Part shown: piece by piece, positions 1 through 6,675 of the stretch
Position numbering within the stretch: the stretch's first letter is position 1
Layout of the letters: each line of letters starts with the position of its first letter
Assembly: GCF_031457275.1 (NCBI RefSeq)
Contig: NZ_JAVDWH010000001.1
Location: 2,356,001-2,420,000 of the forward strand
Direction of reading: 5' to 3'
Source of the DNA: Aeromicrobium panaciterrae
Lineage (GTDB): Bacteria; Actinomycetota; Actinomycetes; Propionibacteriales; Nocardioidaceae
DNA: 64,000 nucleotides
Program-made: the position numbers and the translations under genes
Notes under the pieces: model-generated
The model's database searches: none
The model's input: only the letters and a program-made list of their open reading frames with translations
What the model was told of the DNA's origin: nothing

Positions 1-1125
1 CCCAAGCCAGGCGCAAAGGATCCGTACACGGGCGCATCGCTGAAGGGCCCCTTCCCGGGTGTCGTACTCACGCCCGGATCGGTCCAGGGCTCACAAGGCA
101 TGTACAGGTGGCTCGCCGAGGACCTCGCCGAGCGAGGCTATGTCGTCCTTGCGTACGACGTACAGGGCCAAGGCACCAGCGAGACGCTCCCCCACCAGAC
201 CGGCAATACGTTCCCGTTCTGCAATCCCCTCTCCGAGCCAGAACCCACTGAGATGACCGGCTGCCCCGGCTTCCCGTTCCAACAGTCGTCCAACTTCGTC
301 AAGGGCACCGAGGACGCGACGGACTTCTTCTTCTCCACACCGACGAAGAAGTACGCGAACATCGGTGCGGCAGGTGCGAAGGTCGACTCATTCAACCCGC
401 TGTGGAAGCAGTTCGACCGAAGCGTCGACACGCGCACCGCGACCAAGGGCCGTACAACCCGATTCGCGATCATCGGTCACTCGCTCGGTGCGTTCGCCGT
501 GTCCAAGGTTCAAGGAACGGACAAGCGCGTGGCGGCCGTTGTCGCGCTCGACAAGCTCCAGGCTGGCGGGCTTGACGTCGGCGGCGGCCTGACCGATGTC
601 GGCCCGGTCACGCCGTCGGTGCCGGCGTTGGGTATTCAGTCCGAGTACGGGTTCACTGTCTCACCCGCTGCGCTGTCAGGCGGCTCGTCACTGGTCCCTG
701 CACCCGGTGACCCTGCCCCTCAGCGTGAGCGCGCGACGGGCTTCGATGCATGGCGCGCCAAGAAGGTCGACTCCATGGTGATCGTCCCGCGGGCATCGAC
801 CCACCTCGAGTACACCGACATCCCGTTGGTCCTGCCGGCCAGCCGCTATGGGCAAGCTTTAACGAGCGTGTACGTACAGCGTTGGCTTGATCGCTACCTC
901 AAGCACGAGAGCGTCAAGGCCAAGCCCACCGGCACGGACCCGCTGTTGGCCACGTCGTTCAAGTACCTCGAGCCGGCTGGCAACGGCGTATGGAAGCCGA
1001 CAACACTCAAACTCGATGGGGCTCTGAGCTTCTACTACTGCTCGGCCTATGCGATCACCGACCGCAACGGCAAGACCAAGCGGTTCAACGGTGACATCGC
1101 CAAGGTCGGCGGCTGCACCAACTGA
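1..1125 (+). CDS. Alpha/beta hydrolase, partial (5' end outside window)
   Basis: The reading frame is open from base 1, so the start lies upstream of the window. The visible 374 residues have an alpha/beta-hydrolase layout. A GxSxG nucleophile elbow (GHSLGA, Ser about codon 161 of the visible part) is preceded by a beta-strand 'FAIIGH', and a candidate catalytic His sits in 'RASTHLEY' near visible residue 271. The length and the Cys-containing insert between strand and elbow recall secreted esterases or cutinase/dienelactone-hydrolase relatives, but the N-terminus and any signal peptide are not visible. The substrate cannot be assigned. It ends 29 bases before the Nudix gene on the same strand. 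Confidence 0.8.
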   Translation, partial: PKPGAKDPYTGASLKGPFPGVVLTPGSVQGSQGMYRWLAEDLAERGYVVLAYDVQGQGTSETLPHQTGNTFPFCNPLSEPEPTEMTGCPGFPFQQSSNFVKGTEDATDFFFSTPTKKYANIGAAGAKVDSFNPLWKQFDRSVDTRTATKGRTTRFAIIGHSLGAFAVSKVQGTDKRVAAVVALDKLQAGGLDVGGGLTDVGPVTPSVPALGIQSEYGFTVSPAALSGGSSLVPAPGDPAPQRERATGFDAWRAKKVDSMVIVPRASTHLEYTDIPLVLPASRYGQALTSVYVQRWLDRYLKHESVKAKPTGTDPLLATSFKYLEPAGNGVWKPTTLKLDGALSFYYCSAYAITDRNGKTKRFNGDIAKVGGCTN

Positions 1126-1154
1126 CCCAATACGTCGGCTGGCAGGATGAACGC

Positions 1155-2012
1155 ATGACGGCGATCCTGCGCGACGACGACCTGTCGCTCGAGCCGACGA
1201 CTGGCTCGGATGAGTTCATCGGATTCGCCATCGTCATTGACGGCGAACGAGTTGGCACCGTCGCGCTCCGGCCTGAGGAGCGCAAAGCAGGATCGATCCG
1301 ATGGAACGTTGGCGCCGACAACCTCGGCGTCGCCATCCGTGCCCTGCGTCTTGCCCTCGATCACGCCTTCGGCGAACTGGGTTGGACGCGCGTCGAGGCA
1401 CGCATACCGGTGGACCGCGAGAACGACATCCGAGCTGCCTCGATCTCCGGCCTCCGGCGCGAAGGCATCACCCGTGGCGCCGGTGACGACCCGGACCGGG
1501 CTCTGCTTGCACGACTGGTTGACGATCCACCCGTGTTCAGCCGGGACGGATTCATCTCGATCCTCAACGCTGGCCTGCCGACCAAGCGCATCATCAGCCA
1601 GGGACTGCTCCGCGACGAGCAAGGTCGAGTACTGCTGTGCGAGCTGACATACAAAGACGAATGGGATCTTCCGGGCGGTGTCGTCGAGGTCGGCGAAGCT
1701 CCGGCTGTCGGGCTTGTACGCGAGCTGCAGGAAGAGCTCGGCATCACGGTCGAGGTGCAGGGTCTGATCACGGTCAACTGGTTGCCGGCCTGGCGCGGCT
1801 GGGATGACGCGTGCATCTTCTTGTTCGATCTCGGCGTTGTCGACAGCTCGATCACGGAGGGGATGGACCTGCAGGTCACCGAGATCAAATCGGTGCAGTG
1901 GTGCGACCCCGAGTCCGTACGATCCCATGGCGCGCTTGCCGCAACTGAGTTGTTGGATGCCGTCGAGGCTGGCGGCTTGGCGCCATACCGCGAAGCGCCG
2001 CTGCAGACGTAG
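1155..2012 (+). CDS. GNAT-like / Nudix hydrolase two-part protein
   Basis: This is a 285-residue protein. Residues about 1-110 look like a divergent or truncated GNAT acetyltransferase fold ('IGFAIVIDGERVGTVAL', then 'WNVGADNLGVAIRALRLALDHAF', then 'TRVEARIPVDRENDIR'). Residues about 140-270 are a Nudix domain with an intact Nudix box (G175 to I197, GX5EX7REUXEEXGU satisfied by 'RELQEELGI'). Nudix enzymes hydrolyse nucleoside diphosphates linked to another moiety; the substrate is unknown. The start is ATG after 'GGCAGGATGAACGC'. A strong 15-bp hairpin terminator follows at once. The acetyltransferase half may be structural only, since I do not see a clear acetyl-CoA loop. Confidence 0.8.
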   Translation: MTAILRDDDLSLEPTTGSDEFIGFAIVIDGERVGTVALRPEERKAGSIRWNVGADNLGVAIRALRLALDHAFGELGWTRVEARIPVDRENDIRAASISGLRREGITRGAGDDPDRALLARLVDDPPVFSRDGFISILNAGLPTKRIISQGLLRDEQGRVLLCELTYKDEWDLPGGVVEVGEAPAVGLVRELQEELGITVEVQGLITVNWLPAWRGWDDACIFLFDLGVVDSSITEGMDLQVTEIKSVQWCDPESVRSHGALAATELLDAVEAGGLAPYREAPLQT

Positions 2013-2018
2013 ATAGAA

Positions 2019-2052
2019 GAAACCCCCCGGAGCCGAAGCTCCGGGGGGTTTC
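2019..2052. terminator. Bidirectional Rho-independent terminator
   Basis: A perfect 15-bp inverted repeat (arms 2019-2033 and 2038-2052, loop CGAA) is rich in G and C, with A/T runs on both outer ends. It lies between the convergent Nudix gene and cspA and can serve both. Confidence 0.9.
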
Positions 2053-2077
2053 TTACTGAACTAAATCAGTGGGTGAA

Positions 2078-2281
2078 TCAGAGGGGACGAATGTTCGTCG
2101 CCTGCAGGCCCTTCTGGCCCTGCTCGACGTCGAATTCAACCTTCTGGTTCTCGTCCAGCGAGCGGTAGCCGCTCGTGGCGATCGCGCTGAAGTGCGCGAA
2201 TACGTCTTCGCTGCCGTCATCGGGGGCGATGAATCCAAAGCCCTTGTCAGCGTTGAACCACTTGACGGTTCCTGTTGCCAT
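2078..2281 (-). CDS. cspA: Cold-shock domain protein (CspA family)
   Basis: A 67-residue single cold-shock domain of standard length. The RNA-binding motifs RNP1 (KGFGFI, residues 13-18) and RNP2 (VFAHF, 27-31) are both present, as is the N-terminal 'GTVKWFN' signature. It acts as a nucleic-acid chaperone that melts RNA secondary structure. The ATG is preceded by 'AATAGGAGTAAGAAC', a good ribosome site. It is separated from the upstream DsbA-like gene by a 187-bp gap that probably contains its own promoter and a structured leader. Confidence 0.97.
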   Translation of the reverse strand: MATGTVKWFNADKGFGFIAPDDGSEDVFAHFSAIATSGYRSLDENQKVEFDVEQGQKGLQATNIRPL

Positions 2282-2306
2282 GTTCTTACTCCTATTAGCG
2301 AGCTAG

Positions 2307-2329
2307 TCACTCACGCGTTTCGCGAGCGA
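2307..2329 (-). promoter_or_regulatory. Hairpin in the cspA 5' leader
   Basis: On the minus strand, 26-48 bases upstream of the cspA start, TCGCTCGCG and CGCGTGAGTGA can form a 9-bp stem (with G-U pairs) around a short A-rich loop. cspA-family mRNAs commonly carry long structured leaders that tune translation with temperature. Here that is inference from position and structure only. Confidence 0.35.
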
Positions 2330-2468
2330 CTTCGCCACACACATTCAACCTTCGAGGAGAACAAGACACCTTTTAAGGAAACCAGATTCATTCGTACGGC
2401 CCAACGTTGTGCAACTACTCACAAGTGTACCGGTTTTCCCCGACAAATGCGCCTTGCGAGGCGTGCGA

Positions 2469-3230
2469 CTAGGCCTTCTTGGCCGCGTCGATCGCCTGCT
2501 GCAGTCCTGCGGGCGTCGGAGCCTTGACGTCCTTGCCACCGATGCGGACCCAGGGCGTGCCCTTGAAACCATCGTCGGCGAGCTTCTCGTAGGCATCCTC
2601 GATCCATGGACCGAACCGTTTGGAGATGACGCAGGAGTCGATTCCGGTGACTCCCGCGGCCTTGGCCGTCTCGATCAGAGCAGCATCGTCAGGGCCAGCC
2701 GTCCCCTCGTCAGGCTGGTTGGCATACAGCAGATCGTGCATGATCTTGTACTTCTCGATACCGCCCTTGTCGAGGACGCAGAGTGCTGCGTTGAGCGCAC
2801 GACTGGAGTATTCATTGGCACTACTTCCGTCGAGGAAGCTGATCGGGCGGTACTCGATCGTGATCTCGCCCTTCTTGACCAGATCGTTGAGGAAGACGCT
2901 GCTCTGCTGCTCAAACGACAGGCAGGCAGGGCACTGGAAGTCCTCGGTCAGGATGACCTTGACCGGGTTCTTGCCAGCTTCTCCGCCAGCTGCCTCTGCG
3001 TCGTAAACGAATCCGTAGTCGGCGTTGACGTTCTTAGGGGCAATGAGCTCAGTGTTGGTCTTGTTCTTGTCGTTGGCACTCTTGACGGCGTAACCGCCGA
3101 CAGCGATGAGCGCGATGACCACCGTGACAATCGCGATGGAGATCAGGTTGCGCTGCTTGCGGTCGGCCTTCTCCCGCTCCTTGCGCATCTGCTCGGCACG
3201 GGCGGCGCGCTCTTGACGTTCGTTTGCCAC
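2469..3230 (-). CDS. Membrane-anchored DsbA-like thiol-disulfide oxidoreductase
   Basis: A 253-residue protein with a short charged cytoplasmic N-terminus, one transmembrane segment (about residues 29-48) and an extracytoplasmic thioredoxin-fold DsbA-like domain with redox motif C100-P-A-C103. It probably introduces disulfides into exported proteins; the VKOR homologue at 60330-60932 is the natural re-oxidant. The chosen GTG start at 3230 has 'CAGGAGACATAC' just upstream and precedes 'ANERQERAARAEQ'. The longer open frame to 3452 adds a low-complexity N-terminus across the orn promoter and is rejected. It is divergent from orn. Confidence 0.88.
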   Translation of the reverse strand: MANERQERAARAEQMRKEREKADRKQRNLISIAIVTVVIALIAVGGYAVKSANDKNKTNTELIAPKNVNADYGFVYDAEAAGGEAGKNPVKVILTEDFQCPACLSFEQQSSVFLNDLVKKGEITIEYRPISFLDGSSANEYSSRALNAALCVLDKGGIEKYKIMHDLLYANQPDEGTAGPDDAALIETAKAAGVTGIDSCVISKRFGPWIEDAYEKLADDGFKGTPWVRIGGKDVKAPTPAGLQQAIDAAKKA

Positions 3231-3363
3231 GTATGTCTCCTGGGTCCGGCGGTCACGATGACCAACGCAAGGGGTTCGTAGAAGGTTCCACCAGACCTTA
3301 TCCGGCCGCCCGAAGCGCTGTGCTCGGAGTGCGGCGTCTGCGCGGGCAAGTAAGGTGCACGAC

Positions 3364-3975
3364 GTGAATGACAAGCTGGTGTGGATCGACTGCGAGATGA
3401 CCGGGCTGAGCCTTGAGACCGATGCGTTGGTCGAAGTTGCTGCCCTCGTCACCGACTACGAGCTCAACGTCTTGGGAGCCGGTGTCGACCTGATCATCAA
3501 GCCTCCGGCCGAGGCGCTCGATCAGATGGACGACTTCGTACGCAACATGCACACCAACTCTGGACTCCTCACCGAACTCGACGATGGGCTCAGCTTGCGC
3601 GACGCCGAGGAGCAGGTGCTCGACTACATCCGCCAGCACGTCAAGGAGCCTCGCAAGGCCCCGCTCGCCGGCAACACGATCGGCACCGACCGTATGTTCC
3701 TCGCTCGCGACATGACCGAGCTCGAGACTTGGATGCACTACCGCGTCGTCGACGTCTCGTCGATCAAGGAGCTCACGCGCCAGTGGTACCCGCGGGCTTA
3801 TTTCGCCTCGCCACCCAAGCGCGGACACCACCGTGCGCTGGTCGACATCCAGGAGAGCATCGAAGAGCTCAAGTACTACCGAGCCGCTGTGTTCGTCCCC
3901 CAGCCCGGCCCCGAGACCGACGCCGCCAAGGCGATCGCGGACCAGGTCGCCGGATCAGTGACGGGCCCGTCATAG
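3364..3975 (+). CDS. orn: Oligoribonuclease
   Basis: A 203-residue DEDDh 3'-5' exoribonuclease that degrades 2-5-nt RNAs and linear dinucleotides (for example pGpG) in the cytoplasm. The first DEDD motif is D9-C-E at the N-terminus. Later 'GNTIGTDRMFL' and 'HHRALVD' supply the remaining acidic residues and the catalytic His. Length is as usual for the family. The start is GTG at 3364, eight bases after 'AGTAAGG'; a GTG three codons earlier has no spaced ribosome site. tRNA-His follows on the same strand. Confidence 0.96.
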   Translation: MNDKLVWIDCEMTGLSLETDALVEVAALVTDYELNVLGAGVDLIIKPPAEALDQMDDFVRNMHTNSGLLTELDDGLSLRDAEEQVLDYIRQHVKEPRKAPLAGNTIGTDRMFLARDMTELETWMHYRVVDVSSIKELTRQWYPRAYFASPPKRGHHRALVDIQESIEELKYYRAAVFVPQPGPETDAAKAIADQVAGSVTGPS

Positions 3976-4035
3976 CGAGCGTCTGACCTGCGTTAGACTT
4001 CCTGACGCCGTGTCGGGCGCATGCTCGGCACGCGT

Positions 4036-4109
4036 GGTGGGCGTAGCTCAGTTGGTAGAGCACCGGCTTGTGGTGCCGGTGGCCGCGGGTTCAAGTCCCG
4101 TCGTCCACC
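4036..4109 (+). tRNA. tRNA-His (GTG)
   Basis: A complete cloverleaf: acceptor GTGGGCG pairs with CGTCCAC (4102-4108), the anticodon stem CCGGC/GCCGG holds loop TTGTGGT, so the anticodon is GTG. The extra G-1 (4036) opposite discriminator C73 (4109) is the His identity element. CCA is not encoded (CCC follows). A hairpin terminator lies directly downstream. Confidence 0.97.
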
Positions 4110-4255
4110 CCATACGAAACGCGGTACTCGCGCCAGCGAGGACCGCGTTTCGTCATTCATGGACGACGGGGCGCAGAACCCGCGCGAGCGGTGGGGGCAC
4201 CCCCTGCACGGAGCGAAGCGGAGTGCTTGGGGGATCAAGTCCCGTCGTCCACCCC
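4091..4255. repeat. Direct repeat of the tRNA-His 3' end (att-like)
   Basis: Twenty-one identical bases occur at 4091-4111 (T-arm and acceptor end of tRNA-His) and again at 4235-4255, offset 144 bp. Both copies are preceded by GGG. Duplication of a tRNA 3' end directly downstream of the gene is the usual footprint of tyrosine-recombinase integration. No integrase is present, so this is at most a scar. The interval also holds a G/C-rich palindromic stretch at 4190-4233. Confidence 0.7.
4114..4153 (+). terminator. Terminator of tRNA-His
   Basis: A perfect 12-bp inverted repeat (4114-4125 with 4142-4153, ACGAAACGCGGT/ACCGCGTTTCGT) begins five bases after the tRNA, with TTTCGT on the distal arm. 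Confidence 0.75.
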
Positions 4256-4260
4256 GTTTC

Positions 4261-4295
4261 AGATGGCCCAAGATCCCTGCGATCTTGGGCCATCT
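4261..4295. terminator. Hairpin terminator after the tRNA-His repeat
   Basis: A perfect 15-bp inverted repeat (4261-4275 and 4281-4295, loop CCTGC) is followed by GCCTTTT. It isolates the tRNA region from the gene at 4376. Confidence 0.8.
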
Positions 4296-4375
4296 GCCTT
4301 TTCAGGCGGCCGATCGACGCCTACTCTGAAATATCCCTCCCGACGACATCCGTCTGGCGAATCGGAGGACGCATC

Positions 4376-5923
4376 GTGGCCAAGCCCGTCCCACCGGGAA
4401 CTCCGGTTTCGTTCGCATACAAGCGGCTCTACCGCACCGGCAAGCCGCACAAAGGCGTCGACTTCGGCTGCATCCAGGGCACGAAGGTCACGGCGGCCAT
4501 CAGCGGAACAGTTTGGTACGCCGGTGTCGGCGGCGGCTGGGGTCCGGCCTACGGCGCGCACGTGATCATCCAAGGCTCCGTTCACGGCAAGATCCGCTAC
4601 GTCCAGGTCGCGCACTTGTCGCGCCTCGACGTCAAGACCGGACAGGTCGTGAAGATCGGCAAACAGCTCGGACTGTCTGGCGGAGTCCCCGGGCTATGGG
4701 GTGCTGGCAACTCCACAGGTGCTCACGTCCACTTCCAGGTCAACCGATCCTCGTTCTGGTCCGATCACGTCGATCCCTGGCCTGCGATCGGTGCCGAGTC
4801 GGGCGACCGAATGGATCCGGCTGCCTATTTCATGGGTGCCACTGGCGCGCACGTCACGTGGCTCGGCGAGCGTCTGGTCGCGCACGGATTCGGTGCGCAC
4901 TATTCGAAGGGCCCTGGTCCGATCTTCGGCAAGACCGACAAGGCGAATGTCACGGACTTCCAGAAGGCGCAGGGTTGGTCGGGCAAGAACGCTGACGGGT
5001 TCCCAGGGAGCCAGACCCTCGTACGACTGGCTGGTGAACCCCAACCGGCGGAACCCGCTAAACCCGCTGCGCCTGTTGCAGCGAAGACCGCGAAGGCTGG
5101 CAAGGGGACGATGATTCTGCGTCCGCTTTGGTACAACATCCCCGGCCCGGACAAGCTCAAGCGCGACTCTGAACGAGCCATCGCTGGCGCCGCGCTGGTC
5201 AAGACCGGTGCTCCGTCGGTGTTCGGCATGAACGAGCTCATCGGGCCCGGCAAAAACTCGACGACCAACACTGGTTCGGCGTTCGCGAAGAAGATCGACT
5301 CAGCGCTCGGGTCTGACTACTCCATGGTGGTGCCGACGACCGCCTTCAACGAGAACTACCTGTTCTTCGAGAAGAAGACCACGCGTCTCGTGGAGAAGTT
5401 GCCCGACAAGATCCTCGCCGCCAGGGTCGGCGGCAAAGCCGTTCCCGGACGGCACCTGACGCTGGCAGTGTTCGAGGACATCGCCAGCGGCACCAAGTTC
5501 GTGTTCGGCAACACCCACCTGGTGAACGGCAAACAGTGGGGTGCTGGACGTTCGGCACAGGCAGCGATCGCCATGACGGAGCTCGAGCGGGTCGCGGCAC
5601 TTCACGACAACTGCCCGATCCTGGTCGGTGGTGACATGAACAGGTCAGACGACCTCAGGGCGTTCATCAACGCCGGACTGGTCAACATGCGAAAAGTGGC
5701 CAAGACCAAGTCCGACAGCACGAAGTTCTCGACGCACACCAACATCAGGAAGGACTCAGCGCGCAAGAGTGCCGAATGGATCATCGACCACGGCTACTGC
5801 TCCAAAGGCATGGTCGTGAACGCGTACGACGTGGCGCTCGGTTATGACGCGACTGGAACGTTCCCACCGGTCCGACCGTCAGACCACGTGCCGATCCTGT
5901 TCTCGGTCACACTGCCAGACTGA
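4376..5923 (+). CDS. M23 metallopeptidase + peptidoglycan-binding + DNase I-like (EEP) nuclease fusion
   Basis: A 515-residue protein without signal peptide or membrane segment. Residues 1-150 form an M23/LytM endopeptidase with intact zinc ligands (H25 and D29 in 'HKGVDFG', H117-V-H119). Residues about 156-222 form a peptidoglycan-binding domain ('FQKAQGWSG', 'DGFPG') of the type common in actinophage lysins. Residues about 245-515 are an endonuclease/exonuclease/phosphatase domain with all hallmarks: 'WYNI', catalytic Glu in 'MNELIG', 'GNTHL', 'GGDMN' (about 418) and 'SDHVP' (about 502). The GTG start follows 'GGAGGACGCATC'. Whether it is a phage-derived lysin, a toxin or a nutrient-scavenging enzyme is unknown. 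It lies beside the tRNA-His scar. Confidence 0.85.
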   Translation: MAKPVPPGTPVSFAYKRLYRTGKPHKGVDFGCIQGTKVTAAISGTVWYAGVGGGWGPAYGAHVIIQGSVHGKIRYVQVAHLSRLDVKTGQVVKIGKQLGLSGGVPGLWGAGNSTGAHVHFQVNRSSFWSDHVDPWPAIGAESGDRMDPAAYFMGATGAHVTWLGERLVAHGFGAHYSKGPGPIFGKTDKANVTDFQKAQGWSGKNADGFPGSQTLVRLAGEPQPAEPAKPAAPVAAKTAKAGKGTMILRPLWYNIPGPDKLKRDSERAIAGAALVKTGAPSVFGMNELIGPGKNSTTNTGSAFAKKIDSALGSDYSMVVPTTAFNENYLFFEKKTTRLVEKLPDKILAARVGGKAVPGRHLTLAVFEDIASGTKFVFGNTHLVNGKQWGAGRSAQAAIAMTELERVAALHDNCPILVGGDMNRSDDLRAFINAGLVNMRKVAKTKSDSTKFSTHTNIRKDSARKSAEWIIDHGYCSKGMVVNAYDVALGYDATGTFPPVRPSDHVPILFSVTLPD

Positions 5924-5925
5924 CG

Positions 5926-6675
5926 TCAGCCCGTACGTAGGTCGATGTCGCCGCTGTCTGACGTCGCTCGTACGAACCCCTGGCCATCCTCGTCCGAGTC
6001 GATCGCAGACTTCACATCGCCCGACTTCGACTCGACCATGACGGCGTACGTACGGTCGCCCGACGGCACCGAAGCCAGGATGTCGCCCGACTTCGTGAGT
6101 GCCTTGAACGCGAAGGGCTGTGTCGCGAACGACGCATCGACGTCGCCGGAGTTGGACTCAGCCGAGAACTCGTCGACCGTGAGGCCGCCGACCTTGATGT
6201 CGCCGCTGGTCGTCGAGACGGTCAGGACGCCCTGCACCAGAGAGTCAGCCGTGACATCACCGGACGTGGTGTTGACGACGATGGGGATGTTTTTGGGTAC
6301 AGACAGCGTCAGCGAGACGCCGCAGCCAGGTGACAACCAGGTAGTACAACCGGAGATGACCTTGATCTCGTCGCCCTTGCGACCAATGAGGAAGTCCGTC
6401 TTGCGTAGTCCGCTGGTGACCTTCGCGGTCACCTTCACGACGTCGTCAGCGCCCTCAACGACCCGGATATCAGCCGTTGTCGCATTGACGACGATCTGAA
6501 CCGAGTCGCCCATCTCGATCAGGCTGGTGGACGTCTTGGTGTCCTTCATCGCCACTGAAATGCCAAGGATCGCCGCCGCGAACAGACCAACCGCAAGAAG
6601 AGTTCCAAAGACGGTGAGAAGTGTGCGCGATGCCGGCGAGCGGACGTCGTAGTCCGCGATCATCTCGTCGGGCAT
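5926..6675 (-). CDS. DUF4097 family membrane-anchored protein
   Basis: A 249-residue protein with an N-terminal membrane segment (about 19-42, 'LLTVFGTLLAVGLFAAAILG') followed by a DUF4097-type beta-helical region. The repeated 'SGDI/SGDV' steps spaced about 17-25 residues are the family hallmark. The function of the family is unknown; it is often described as putative adhesin-like. The start overlaps the glpD stop (TGATG), so it is likely co-transcribed with glpD. Confidence 0.85.
   Translation of the reverse strand: MPDEMIADYDVRSPASRTLLTVFGTLLAVGLFAAAILGISVAMKDTKTSTSLIEMGDSVQIVVNATTADIRVVEGADDVVKVTAKVTSGLRKTDFLIGRKGDEIKVISGCTTWLSPGCGVSLTLSVPKNIPIVVNTTSGDVTADSLVQGVLTVSTTSGDIKVGGLTVDEFSAESNSGDVDASFATQPFAFKALTKSGDILASVPSGDRTYAVMVESKSGDVKSAIDSDEDGQGFVRATSDSGDIDLRTG

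Noticed and set aside
2309-2350. 13-codon upstream ORF in the cspA leader
   Set aside because: An ATG with a weak site exists, but the ORF is too short and without comparative support.
3231-3452. N-terminal extension of the DsbA-like gene
   Set aside because: Low-complexity translation that crosses the orn start; the GTG at 3230 has a good ribosome site.
4235-4255. Second tRNA at the tRNA-His repeat
   Set aside because: Only the T-arm/acceptor 3' half is present; no D-arm or anticodon can be formed.
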